The notes beneath the pieces were generated by a model. The model saw only the letters and a list, made by a program, of their open reading frames with translations, searched no databases and was not told the origin of the DNA. Below, piece after piece: positions 42,793 to 50,755 of a DNA stretch of 64,000 nucleotides; positions within the stretch are counted from its first letter, which is position 1, and the number at the start of each line of letters is the position of its first letter. Origin of the DNA: Paenibacillus nasutitermitis (GTDB lineage: Bacteria > Bacillota > Bacilli > Paenibacillales > Paenibacillaceae); contig NZ_BMHP01000002.1 in NCBI RefSeq assembly GCF_014641075.1, forward strand, positions 1,364,001 to 1,428,000. The letters run 5' to 3'. The position numbers were made by a program, and so were the translations under genes.

Positions 42793-42938
42793 TCCACGCA
42801 CTCCTTCTGTCTGTTCCAAAAAATATAATGTCCAATTCAATAACTATATATTTGAACCAAACCGGATAGCAGAATTATACATCATCAATTATCCGTTATC
42901 AACATTTTTATTTTTGAAACAAAGAATTATTTGTAGAC

Positions 42939-43742
42939 TCAGTTGACTACTACGACATTAATGTCACTCGATTCCATGTCATGTAATGCTTCTACCGGCA
43001 CATTACTATCTGTTACAAGTGTATCTATTTCTTCCAATCCTATTAATCGGACCAAAGATTTTCTTTGGAATTTGCTGCTGTCGGCTAATAAAATCAGATG
43101 ATCCGATATGGAAGCTATACTTTTTTTTAATTGAACATGCGCTTCGTACGGCTCGCTGATCCCTCTCTGCAAATCAAAGCCTTGGCAGGAGAAAAAAAAC
43201 TTATCCACATGGTATCCCTCCACCATTTTCTCAGATGGCGCACCCGTATTACTTAATGAATGTCTATCTACGTAACCACCAATCAGAAATATTTGAATAT
43301 TCGGTTTTTTGACCAATTCGTAGGCGATAGCTATGGAATAAGTTATGACAGTAACCTCTAGGTTTGGGAGGTGTTTAGCCAACTGAAGGCAGGTCGTGCT
43401 AGCGTCACACGCGATAACATCCCCATCCTTAACCAGGGTTGCCGCGTACTCGCCAATTGACCTTTTTTCGTCAGCTTGGACTAATTCCCTTTGGAGTACA
43501 GGCAGTTCAGGGCCTTCTTTACGGTTTAGCACGGCTCCTCCATGCGTTCGAAGAAGTGACCCTTCGCTCTCCAGCCGTTCCAAATCACGACGAATCGTTT
43601 CCTCGGTTACTCCGAATTTTTTGCTCAAATCAGATACACGAACTGCCCCTGAATCATCCAACAGATTTAATATTTCTTTTTTACGGTCATTTCCTGCTAA
43701 TGACTCTGTTTTTTTGTTTGTATTGTTTTCCACATTTATCAC
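42939..43742 (-). CDS. DeoR/GlpR-family transcriptional repressor
   Basis: 267 residues. N-terminal winged helix (residues 20-75: RKKEILNLLDDSGAVRVSDLSKKFGVTEETIRRDLERLESEG, then LLRTHGGAVL) and a C-terminal sugar-phosphate-binding domain (IGEYAATLVKDGDVIACDASTTCLQLAK, IFLIGGYVDRHSLSNTG). GTG start with AGAGGATAG upstream. First gene of the minus-strand polyol locus. A 20-bp palindrome at 43893-43912, 150 bp upstream, is a candidate operator. Confidence 0.92.
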   Translation of the reverse strand: MINVENNTNKKTESLAGNDRKKEILNLLDDSGAVRVSDLSKKFGVTEETIRRDLERLESEGSLLRTHGGAVLNRKEGPELPVLQRELVQADEKRSIGEYAATLVKDGDVIACDASTTCLQLAKHLPNLEVTVITYSIAIAYELVKKPNIQIFLIGGYVDRHSLSNTGAPSEKMVEGYHVDKFFFSCQGFDLQRGISEPYEAHVQLKKSIASISDHLILLADSSKFQRKSLVRLIGLEEIDTLVTDSNVPVEALHDMESSDINVVVVN

Positions 43743-43892
43743 CTATCCTCTATGTTCAGTAGGGTTATTAACCTTCATAATCTTCTTTTCACATCGTTTT
43801 AGGACCGATTGCAAAGATTACTATTCAACTATTTTACTTCATCTTTGAATGATCAGCAATCAAATGACTAATAAGCAAATATAAAACCACAT

Positions 43893-43912
43893 TTATGGAC
43901 ATTTGTCCATAA
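43893..43912. promoter_or_regulatory. palindromic candidate operator for the DeoR-type regulator
   Basis: TTATGGACA-TT-TGTCCATAA: nine-base perfect arms around two central bases, with a further half-like TTGGACAAATCC 11 bp downstream (43925-43936). It lies between the divergent regulator gene and the plus-strand unit starting at 44018. Confidence 0.5.
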
Positions 43913-43953
43913 ACAAACAATTGATTGGACAAATCCGATACTCTGAAGTAATA

Positions 43954-43967
43954 TGAAAGTGCTTACA
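43954..43967 (+). promoter_or_regulatory. cre-like catabolite-control site
   Basis: TGAAAGTGCTTACA differs at one base from the frequent cre sequence TGAAAGCGCTTACA (the central CG is TG here). Upstream of the plus-strand unit; consistent with CcpA control but weak because the CG core is broken. Confidence 0.35.
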
Positions 43968-44017
43968 TTTGTTGGAATTGTGAAGAAAGAAGAAACTCAA
44001 TTATTAGGAGGATGCTA

Positions 44018-44097
44018 ATGGACAATTCAAACAATCAACCAGAGCAATCTGTGTAAAAACCAAGTTTATGGAAGATGCTCTTATTACAGGTACCTGA
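44018..44097 (+). pseudogene. remnant of a helveticin-J/TagC-like gene, ends only
   Basis: An excellent ribosome site (AGGAGG, seven bases) precedes ATG 44018, but the frame stops after 12 codons (MDNSNNQPEQSV). In the next frame KTKFMEDALITGT and TGA follow. The last 30 bp match, with few changes, the 3' end of the intact gene at 44184-45269 (FYKDALIKGN and its trailer 'tgacctgca'). The middle of the gene, about 1 kb, is gone. Confidence 0.5.
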
Positions 44098-44183
44098 CTT
44101 GCAAATTCTTTCTTCTAGTTCTGTAGTAAATTTTACAATCAGAAGTTATGTAAAAGAAATTTAAAATGGTTAGGTGGCATAAA

Positions 44184-45269
44184 ATGAAACACACACAATC
44201 AGAACATCCGCAAGAACAAGTCATGTTTAAGAAGAACCTTTTTACACAAAAAAGGGTTCTTCTGTCCATTGCGATTTGTCTGGCACTCATCCTGATAGCA
44301 ATTGCTCTATTAACATTTGGAAAAGCCAATACGAAAATTCCAGTTTCAAAAAAATTCGATTTATCAGACACTGATAAAACTGTAATCACAGGCAAAGTGC
44401 TGGCAGATCCTACACTGCAGCAAGGATTTGCGTTTGATAATACGAATAATCATATTTATATGGTACAAATTACAAATGCAGGTCAAAAATTAGGGACAGA
44501 GACCCGAACCTACGGAAGTGCAGAGAGATCTATCAAAGGCGATTTAACAGTCACGAAGCTCAGCGCAGACGGCACCATATTGGGAAAAATGTATTTGATA
44601 GGATTTGGTCACGGAGTTTCCATTGGTGTTGAGCCTGTTGATACGACCGCTTATTTGTGGACGGAAGTGGATGCTGTTGCCGATAAGTCCGAACCGAATA
44701 ATGGTTTCGGCACAAAGATTGCAAGATTTCCTTTTGTGGACAATCAGGTACTGGTCAACACAGACCCGTCAATCACCAAATATACTCCAGTGGCAGGTGC
44801 CGACCGGACAACTCTCAATATTGATATGGCCAACGGCTTGCTCATCATGCGTTACAGATTAAATGGAACGTTATTTCACTATAGTGCATTTAACCTTGCT
44901 GAAGTGAAAGATGGCACTTACAAGCCTCTTGCTACGGTAGATCAACCGAAGGGTTTGGGTGTATTTCAAGGTTTTGCATCATACGGAAGTTATCTTTATT
45001 TACTGGACGGGACTGCATACAATCTAAACACGAACCCGACTGGTAACACCTATATTACGACCGTGGACTTAAATACAGGTTTACAAGTGGATCGGGCAAT
45101 GATGAATACAGAGAAATCAATGCTATTCAGAGAACCAGAAGGCATGGCCATCCAGATTGTCGGTACTACCGCTCGATTATGCTTCGGTTTTGGTTCGTAT
45201 AGAACGTCTATGGATACAAGAAAGCACGCTAATATATTTTATAAAGATGCTCTTATCAAAGGAAACTGA
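44184..45269 (+). CDS. helveticin-J/TagC-like beta-propeller protein, membrane-anchored or secreted
   Basis: About 361 residues. A hydrophilic Gln/His-rich N-terminus is followed by one hydrophobic segment (VLLSIAICLALILIAIALL, about 27-45), so it is a signal anchor or signal peptide. The rest resembles the P68 RBP/TagC-like propeller found in helveticin J and teichoic-acid 'TagC' proteins: LQQGFAFDNTNNHIYMVQI, GDLTVTKLSADG, MYLIGFGHGVSIGVEP, YLWTEVDA and FGTKIARFPF. ATG 44184 follows AGGTGG; an upstream ATG (44166) lacks a site. A strong terminator follows. It may be a cell-wall-associated binding protein or a class III bacteriocin-like protein. Confidence 0.75.
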   Translation: MKHTQSEHPQEQVMFKKNLFTQKRVLLSIAICLALILIAIALLTFGKANTKIPVSKKFDLSDTDKTVITGKVLADPTLQQGFAFDNTNNHIYMVQITNAGQKLGTETRTYGSAERSIKGDLTVTKLSADGTILGKMYLIGFGHGVSIGVEPVDTTAYLWTEVDAVADKSEPNNGFGTKIARFPFVDNQVLVNTDPSITKYTPVAGADRTTLNIDMANGLLIMRYRLNGTLFHYSAFNLAEVKDGTYKPLATVDQPKGLGVFQGFASYGSYLYLLDGTAYNLNTNPTGNTYITTVDLNTGLQVDRAMMNTEKSMLFREPEGMAIQIVGTTARLCFGFGSYRTSMDTRKHANIFYKDALIKGN

Positions 45270-45330
45270 CCTGCATGATACATTCGTGTATTAGCTACAG
45301 CTTTACTGAAAAATTATATTTTCTATCATT

Positions 45331-45379
45331 AAAAAACGGAACAACAAGCAATGGATCGTTGCTTGTTGTTCCGTTTTTT
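45331..45379. terminator. bidirectional Rho-independent terminator
   Basis: Perfect 21-bp arms (AAAAAACGGAACAACAAGCA... and its complement) around a seven-base loop, with T-runs on both strands. It separates the convergent genes ending at 45269 and 45410. Confidence 0.92.
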
Positions 45380-45409
45380 AAAAATATGATACGAAATCAA
45401 AAATAAGTG

Positions 45410-46138
45410 CTATACACCTACATGCAGTTCAGTATGGTTTTGATAAAATTCGGCCCAACGCTCAAGCTCATTAGTCGTTATCAAATCAGTTGGATACTTT
45501 GAAGCAATAAGCTCCATATCAGCTAAGGTATCCACCGGCCACGGTCCGGATATGATGCCCCTCTCTTGCATCATTACAGCGTATTTCGGTGTCATGAAAC
45601 GAAGCTGCACACCCAAAAAATCGCAGTCGATTTCTTCCATAAAAGGAAACACATAAGGCATACTTCCACTGCAACACAGGCCCAGTTTAATATCTTTATT
45701 GAGTTGTCGTGTCTTGGCAATTGAAAAATGGTCGAAACCAATGATTCTTGACTGGTCCAAAGTATCTGTTTTATGTATAATCTCCAGTACCTTTTCTTCC
45801 AGTCCTGGATAAAGATCGCCAGATTGCTTCAGCTCAACCAGAATTGATATTTTACCCTTAAGCAGAATCAACGCTTCTTCTAAGGTAGGAATCGTTTCAA
45901 TTCCTTTAATGCTGAATCGCTTGAGTTCATCTAAAGTGTAATCACGAATATTGCCTTTACCATCCGACATCCGTTCGATCGCATAATCATGCATAAGAAC
46001 AGGAATACCGTCTTTACTCAAATGGACGTCAAGTTCCAAATGAGTAAAAGACAAGTCAACAGCAGCCTGAAAAGATGACAGTGTATTTTCCGGATACTTT
46101 ACCGGATAGCCTCGGTGAGCAATACCTCTAATTTTCAC
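45410..46138 (-). CDS. glycerophosphodiester phosphodiesterase
   Basis: 242 residues. GDPD catalytic motifs: IAHRGYPVKYPENTLSSF (catalytic His, Arg, Glu), HLELDVHLSKDGIPVLMHD (metal Glu/Asp and second His) and LVELKQSG. No signal peptide, so cytoplasmic; it would release glycerol-3-phosphate and an alcohol from imported glycerophosphodiesters. GTG start with GAGGAG upstream. Its promoter region (46175-46350) is built on the remains of a SorC regulator gene. Confidence 0.92.
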   Translation of the reverse strand: MKIRGIAHRGYPVKYPENTLSSFQAAVDLSFTHLELDVHLSKDGIPVLMHDYAIERMSDGKGNIRDYTLDELKRFSIKGIETIPTLEEALILLKGKISILVELKQSGDLYPGLEEKVLEIIHKTDTLDQSRIIGFDHFSIAKTRQLNKDIKLGLCCSGSMPYVFPFMEEIDCDFLGVQLRFMTPKYAVMMQERGIISGPWPVDTLADMELIASKYPTDLITTNELERWAEFYQNHTELHVGV

Positions 46139-46174
46139 AATGATATCTCCTCAAAATAGTTATTTTATTGACCT

Positions 46175-46350
46175 TTACTTGATCTGAAACACCTGCAATG
46201 CCCGTTCTTATAATAAGCACGTTAGGTCGTTTATCTATCCAACCATCCTACAAAGATAATTTGAGCATTTGCTCATAAAATAACATTTGCTCTTTTATAG
46301 TATAAATTTATCATGCCAACACTGAAATTACAACACAGTGTGGATCAAAT
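46175..46350 (-). pseudogene. SorC-type regulator remnant, both ends kept
   Basis: Minus strand 46222-46175 reads NVLII then, after a one-base shift, LQVFQIK and stop, matching NVLITTEETALQVLQIH at the end of the SorC protein at 33094. Bases 46262-46350 match the region upstream of that gene (GCATTTGCTC..., TTATCATGCCAACAC, ATTACAAC...GTGTGG versus 34088-34145). The roughly 950-bp body is deleted, leaving the promoter now facing the phosphodiesterase gene. Confidence 0.6.
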
Positions 46351-46648
46351 ACTCGAAATTTCCCTGCCGTTCCTTCATTCATGACAATCATGAACGTATC
46401 CGTGTTATCCCCCGAGGCCTTGCTTTCCATCACACTGGCGTCTTCTTCGTCCACTCCGAATGACAGGCTGATTCTTGGCCGGGGCGAATAACTTAAAGTG
46501 TCACTGCAATATCCTGCCTGGCTATAGCTTAATCTACCTTGATTACTTTAAAGTGCTTACGACACTTTAAAGTGCGTACTTCCCAGGTATGGTTCGTTAA
46601 TGCAAAATAATATTATACAAAGAATTGTACAGAAGGAGCTGAATCATT
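46351..46648. promoter_or_regulatory. promoter region of reductase gene with twin ACTTTAAAGT palindromes
   Basis: Two perfect ten-base palindromes ACTTTAAAGT at 46545-46554 and 46564-46573, 19 bp apart (about two helical turns), each followed by GC(T/G)TAC; a partial third, ACTTAAAGT, at 46491. A -10-like TATTATACA follows near 46610 and AAGGAG precedes the start. Likely operator for the HxlR-type regulator at 47769-48149. Confidence 0.5.
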
Positions 46649-47719
46649 ATGAATAATGAATCTACAACAACACGCAAAGTCGCCTTGGTCGTAGGCGCAA
46701 ATGGTGTTATCGGCCGCAACCTCATCGATCACCTCATTACTCTCCCTGATTGGGACGTGATCGGCATATCGCGTCGCGGCGGAGAATCTAGTAAGCGTGT
46801 TCGATATGTGGCTGCGGATCTACTCAATATAGACGAGCTTCACGAGAAGTTAAGCGATTTAACTGAGGTAACACACATTTTTTACGCAGCTTACCAAGAT
46901 CGTCCAACTTGGGCAGAACTTGTTCCACCCAATCTCGCCATGTTAGTGAACATCGTAGAAGTGATCGAACCCATCGCGTCGGGCTTGAGACATGTCAGTT
47001 TGATGCAGGGATACAAGGTATACGGCGCACATCTCGGCCCGTTCAAAACTCCTGCTCGTGAGACAGACGCTAACCATATGCCTCCCGAGTTCAATATTGA
47101 TCAGCAAGATTTCTTAGAACAACGGCAAAAAGGTAAGGCTTGGACTTGGTCGGCGCTCCGTCCTTCTGTAGTCTGCGGCTTCTCGCTTGGAAATCCGATG
47201 AACCTCGCTATGGTCATAGCGGTCTACGCCTCTATTTCGAAGGAACTTGGAATACCTTTGCGGTTTCCGGGTAAGTCGGGAGCATACAACAGCCTCTTGG
47301 AAATGACAGACGCGGGACTTCTCGCAAAGGCAACAGTATGGGCGGCAACTGACGAGCGCTGTGCGAATCAGGCATTCAACATTACGAACGGAGATCTATT
47401 CCGATGGAATGAGTTATGGCCGAAGATCGCTCAATATTTCGGCATGGAAACGGCGCCTCCGTTGCAGATGTCATTGGACGTTGTCATGGCGGACAAGGAG
47501 CAGCTTTGGAACAAAATAGTCGAGAAGCATGGGCTTGCTCAACATTCCTATCAAGACGTATCGTCATGGCCATTCGGTGATTTCGTATTCTCTTGGGATT
47601 ATGATTTCTTTGCCGACGGAACTAAGGCACGTCGCTTAGGCTTTCACGAATTCGTCGATACCGAAGCAATGTTTATGAACATCTTCGATGACTTCCGAAA
47701 GCGTAAAGTCATTCCGTAA
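46649..47719 (+). CDS. PRISE-type short-chain reductase (progesterone 5-beta-reductase/iridoid synthase-like)
   Basis: 356 residues. Rossmann motif ALVVGANGVIGRNLIDHL, a following ISRRGG (NADPH-type Arg pair), THIFYAAY, MQGYKVYGAHLG and LRPSVVCGFSLGNPMNLAMVIAVYA, as in PRISE-family enone reductases. The family's catalytic Tyr is expected in a motif like FYYDQED; here it reads FNIDQQD, so the Tyr is absent while the Lys of GYKVYG remains. Function may therefore differ. ATG with AGAAGGAG upstream. Convergent with an HxlR regulator and separated from it by a terminator. Confidence 0.82.
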   Translation: MNNESTTTRKVALVVGANGVIGRNLIDHLITLPDWDVIGISRRGGESSKRVRYVAADLLNIDELHEKLSDLTEVTHIFYAAYQDRPTWAELVPPNLAMLVNIVEVIEPIASGLRHVSLMQGYKVYGAHLGPFKTPARETDANHMPPEFNIDQQDFLEQRQKGKAWTWSALRPSVVCGFSLGNPMNLAMVIAVYASISKELGIPLRFPGKSGAYNSLLEMTDAGLLAKATVWAATDERCANQAFNITNGDLFRWNELWPKIAQYFGMETAPPLQMSLDVVMADKEQLWNKIVEKHGLAQHSYQDVSSWPFGDFVFSWDYDFFADGTKARRLGFHEFVDTEAMFMNIFDDFRKRKVIP

Positions 47720-47737
47720 ACTATCGTAGGAAATAAG

Positions 47738-47770
47738 AAAAGCCGACCTTGTATATTAGGTCGGTTTCTT
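47738..47770. terminator. Rho-independent terminator between convergent genes
   Basis: AAGCCGACC / GGTCGGTTT stem (47740-47766) around a ten-base A/T loop, flanked by A-rich and T-rich tracts, so it can work in both directions. Confidence 0.8.
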
Positions 47771-48149
47771 AACTGTTATTTACGGCTTTAAACTGTGGAT
47801 TAGCCAGAACGGCAGCCTTTCCCTCGTACTTTCTTTCTATATGTGAATCCCCCCACCGGCACATTAGATGTAGGATTTCCTTTAGACTCCAGCCGTAGTC
47901 TGTCAGCTGATACTCAACTTTCGGTGGTACCTGATTGTAGGCAATACGTAAGATGACGCCTTCCTCTTCAAGCTCCCGAAGGTGCTGCGTTAACATCTTT
48001 TGAGTAATTGCGGGAATCAAGCTTCTAAATTCATTATTACGTTTCTTGCCGAATGTTAGATGAAAAAGAATAACGGGTTTCCATTTTCCCCCAATCACCT
48101 CCAAAGTTGCCTCTACTGCAGTATTGTAAATCTTTTCTGTCTTTTTCAC
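47769..48149 (-). CDS. HxlR-family transcriptional regulator
   Basis: 126 residues from GTG 48149, which has AAGGGGGC seven to eight bases upstream; the frame runs 144 bases further but that part overlaps a transposase scar. Typical HxlR winged helix: VIGGKWKPVILFHLTFGKKRNNEFRSLIPAITQKMLTQHLRELEEEGVI followed by PPKVEYQLTDYGWSLKEIL. No conserved sensing Cys in the HxlR core (one in MCRWGDSH). Probably controls the convergent reductase gene through ACTTTAAAGT palindromes. Confidence 0.9.
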   Translation of the reverse strand: MKKTEKIYNTAVEATLEVIGGKWKPVILFHLTFGKKRNNEFRSLIPAITQKMLTQHLRELEEEGVILRIAYNQVPPKVEYQLTDYGWSLKEILHLMCRWGDSHIERKYEGKAAVLANPQFKAVNNS

Positions 48150-48255
48150 ACAATTTGCCCCCTTTTCGAATGTTTCGACACAGGTAATGGGTAACTCCCC
48201 GAAGAATGAGAGCCATTTAATGGTCGTATTAAACATTATAACTACAGCCATGCCA

Positions 48256-48384
48256 TTAAGCGAACCTCCCTTTATGGAGCTTATGAAGTTCATTTGCTAC
48301 TTCGGGGCTTCCATATAATCGAAGGGATTCTAGAAAGATACCACGGATCCGCCGCTCCAGCTGGATCATTTGAATCGTTTGCAT
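48256..48384 (-). pseudogene. IS3-family transposase (OrfB) fragment
   Basis: Reads MQTIQMIQLERRIRGIFLES then LRLYGSPEVANELHKLHKG and a stop. The IxxIFxES...YGSPxVxxEL pattern is the start of the IS3 OrfB region ahead of the DDE domain. Only about 40 codons remain; no terminal repeats were seen. Part of it has been read into the upstream extension of the HxlR frame. Confidence 0.5.
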
Positions 48385-48541
48385 TTAAAATTCTTTATCG
48401 TCATGTCAGCACCTCGAATTTGGATAGGTTCATTTTACCCGATTCTCGGTTCTCCATGTCTACTTTTCAGTCTAACTTCAGTTTTTATTTATAAGATCCA
48501 ACAGCCCGTCCATTATTACGCCCCTTCCCATTATGAAGTAT

Positions 48542-48562
48542 AGCCTGCCATCCAGGCAGGCT
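48542..48562 (-). terminator. hairpin after sigK
   Basis: AGCCTGCC-TGGAT-GGCAGGCT on the minus strand, 23 bp after the sigK stop. No clear T-tract follows, so termination efficiency is uncertain. Confidence 0.45.
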
Positions 48563-48584
48563 AGCTAAGCTTGGTGTCCAAACT

Positions 48585-49286
48585 TCATCGCTTCGCCTTA
48601 TAAAACTCATGATACAGCTTCATCAGCGCCCGCTTCTCAATGCGTGACACGTAGGAGCGGCTGATGCCAAGCTCCTTGGCAATTTCGCGCTGCGTGCGCT
48701 CCTCCCCGCCTGCGATCAGTCCGAAGCGGCCGACCACGACTTCCTTCTCCCTATCATCTAAAATATCCAAATTTTTATAAATTTTACTCTTCTCAATCTT
48801 GAGCTGCACCCGGTCGGCGACATCGTCGGCTTCCGTCCCGAGAATATCTATTAAAGTAATCTCATTGCCTTCTTTGTCCGTCCCGATGGGATCATGCAGC
48901 GATACGTCCTTGCGGGTTTTCTTGAGCGAACGCAAATGCATAAGGATTTCGTTCTCGATACAACGCGCGGCGAATGTCGCCAGCTTCGTGCCTTTGCCGG
49001 TCTGGAAGCTCTCGATGGCTTTGATCAGACCGATCGTCCCGATAGAGATCAGATCCTCGAGATCCTCTCCGGTATTGTCGAATTTTTTGACGATGTGCGC
49101 CACCAGCCGCAGGTTATGCTCAATGAGCAAGTTGCGCGAATGCTGGTTGCCTTCCGCGAAGAGCCGCAAATGCTTGATTTCGTCCTCTTCCTGAAGCGGT
49201 TGCGGAAAAGCATTGTTTTTGACGTAGGAAACGAGCAGCGTCAATTGTTTAATGAACAGTGCAATAGCAGCAAACAAACCAGGCAT
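48585..49286 (-). CDS. sigK: sporulation sigma factor SigK (mother cell, late)
   Basis: About 233 residues. The hydrophobic pro-sequence ([28 protein letters not shown]) is removed by SpoIVFB in known systems. Region 2 follows: [79 protein letters not shown]. Region 4 is at the end ([40 protein letters not shown]). ATG 49286 with GGGGGTGG upstream. The gene is uninterrupted, unlike B. subtilis, where a skin element splits sigK. It shows the host makes endospores. Confidence 0.96.
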   Translation of the reverse strand: MPGLFAAIALFIKQLTLLVSYVKNNAFPQPLQEEDEIKHLRLFAEGNQHSRNLLIEHNLRLVAHIVKKFDNTGEDLEDLISIGTIGLIKAIESFQTGKGTKLATFAARCIENEILMHLRSLKKTRKDVSLHDPIGTDKEGNEITLIDILGTEADDVADRVQLKIEKSKIYKNLDILDDREKEVVVGRFGLIAGGEERTQREIAKELGISRSYVSRIEKRALMKLYHEFYKAKR

Positions 49287-49459
49287 TGAGCGGGCCACCC
49301 CCAAGTTGAATTGCCGGACGCAGTCTACATGTGACGCAACCCGGTGAACTCTGAAGTCTGTTCTTCATTCTATGTAGGCAGCGGCCCATCCGTGCCTGTA
49401 CGGGTAATTTAAGCTAATTTTCTGTCATCCTCACTCTGGCCAAATTCATCTCAACTGCT

Positions 49460-49492
49460 CATTCGGGCAGCGGTTTAAACGTTGCCCGAATG
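49460..49492 (+). terminator. orphan terminator-like hairpin or attenuator
   Basis: CATTCGGGCAGCG pairs with CGTTGCCCGAATG around GTTTAAA and runs into ATTTTTGG. No plus-strand gene lies upstream; it sits 90 bp before the secreted-protein gene, so it may be a leader hairpin. Confidence 0.45.
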
Positions 49493-49582
49493 ATTTTTGG
49501 CTCCAAAGAAAATAATAACGAAACATTCGCTGTATTAGCTTTTTATGTTATTTGCGCAATCAGCCTGACTCAGGAGGACGAC

Positions 49583-50713
49583 ATGCACAGATTCTTTTAC
49601 CGTCTAGTAGCGATATTATTGGTCATGCTGGTGTTCAACTGCGCTGCGGACCCATGGCATTCTGCTTCGGCTGCGAAGATTCAAAGCCATAATAATCAGA
49701 TCACGCTTGTTGTTCGTTCCAGCCCGGAAGCCGCATTCGACAACAGGATCGTTATCAGCAATAACGAAATCGCGGAGGCCATCCGCAGCGCCAAGAAAGA
49801 AGACTCGGCATTTACCCCTTCTTTAACCGATACGTATGTCATTCTCCAGGAAACACAAACAGCCTACCGGCTGGAGCTTGCCGGAAATCTGTGGAGTGAG
49901 TCGGAGTCAAAGCGTCTTGTCCTTCCGGCGCAGCTATCGGCACGCTTGCGGAGGGAAGCGGAATCACTGAGAAACCGCCACTATGGGGAATACGTAACCT
50001 GGGAAAAAGCGGAGAAGATCGCCCCCCGCAAAAGCATATTCGCTCTTCAGGATTTGGAAACCGGACTAACCTTCCGCGTTCAACGACGGGCAGGCAGCAG
50101 ACATGCGGATGTCCAGCCGCTTACTAAAGAGGATACCAAGATTATGAAACAGATTTATGAAGATCATTGGAGCTGGAAACGCAGAGCGGTTCTTGTTCAC
50201 ATCAACGGGAGAAAGCTTGCTGCCTCGATGAACGGCATGCCCCATGGCGGAGACGGGATACCAGGCAACGGCTTCTCCGGACATTTCTGCGTCCATTTTC
50301 AGGGAAGCACCACCCACCGGTCCACTTCACCGGATATGGCTCATCAATTACTGGTGCGTAAGGCAGCCGGAAACCAGAAGGCCTTTTTCGATAACGCATC
50401 CCCCCTGCTGCTTGCGCAAAGCATCATCGAAGCAATCAATCTCAAGGATTCGGAGATGTTTCGGTCCATTACCGAAGGTATGGAACAAGACAAATATATG
50501 AGGATTACCAGCAAAATGAATTCCATAGACGCCATTCGAATGCTCACCACGTCCAAAACGGATCCGGATGAGAACCTGCTTGATGCTGCTGTTGAGCTTA
50601 AAGCCGCCTTTCGGGAAAAAGAACGCGCCAGGCCGCACAGCTCGTTTCAATTCATTTTCAGCCGATTATCGCCCTACTCTCCCTGGCGGATCGAGGATCT
50701 GTTCATCACTTGA
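49583..50713 (+). CDS. secreted protein of unknown function, Paenibacillus-type
   Basis: About 376 residues. Signal peptide 1-30 (LVAILLVMLVFNCAA..., cleavage near SASAA). A middle region (60-155) is followed by a conserved block: GLTFRVQRRAGSRHADVQPL, WSWKRRAVLVHINGRKLAASMNGMPHGGDG and GHFCVHFQGSTTH near 190-265. The His/Asp (HADVQP) and Cys/His (GHFCVHF) arrangement looks like a metal or cysteine peptidase site; I recall the same block in other secreted Paenibacillaceae proteins but no named function. ATG 49583 follows AGGAGG; the frame extends 93 bases upstream without a site. Confidence 0.75.
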   Translation: MHRFFYRLVAILLVMLVFNCAADPWHSASAAKIQSHNNQITLVVRSSPEAAFDNRIVISNNEIAEAIRSAKKEDSAFTPSLTDTYVILQETQTAYRLELAGNLWSESESKRLVLPAQLSARLRREAESLRNRHYGEYVTWEKAEKIAPRKSIFALQDLETGLTFRVQRRAGSRHADVQPLTKEDTKIMKQIYEDHWSWKRRAVLVHINGRKLAASMNGMPHGGDGIPGNGFSGHFCVHFQGSTTHRSTSPDMAHQLLVRKAAGNQKAFFDNASPLLLAQSIIEAINLKDSEMFRSITEGMEQDKYMRITSKMNSIDAIRMLTTSKTDPDENLLDAAVELKAAFREKERARPHSSFQFIFSRLSPYSPWRIEDLFIT

Positions 50714-50755
50714 TCCCCGCAAGCTTTTTTTCTGCATGGGAGTTATGCTCCGGGG

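Noticed and set aside
48585..49286. Skin-type interruption of sigK
   Set aside because: The frame is continuous from pro-sequence to region 4.
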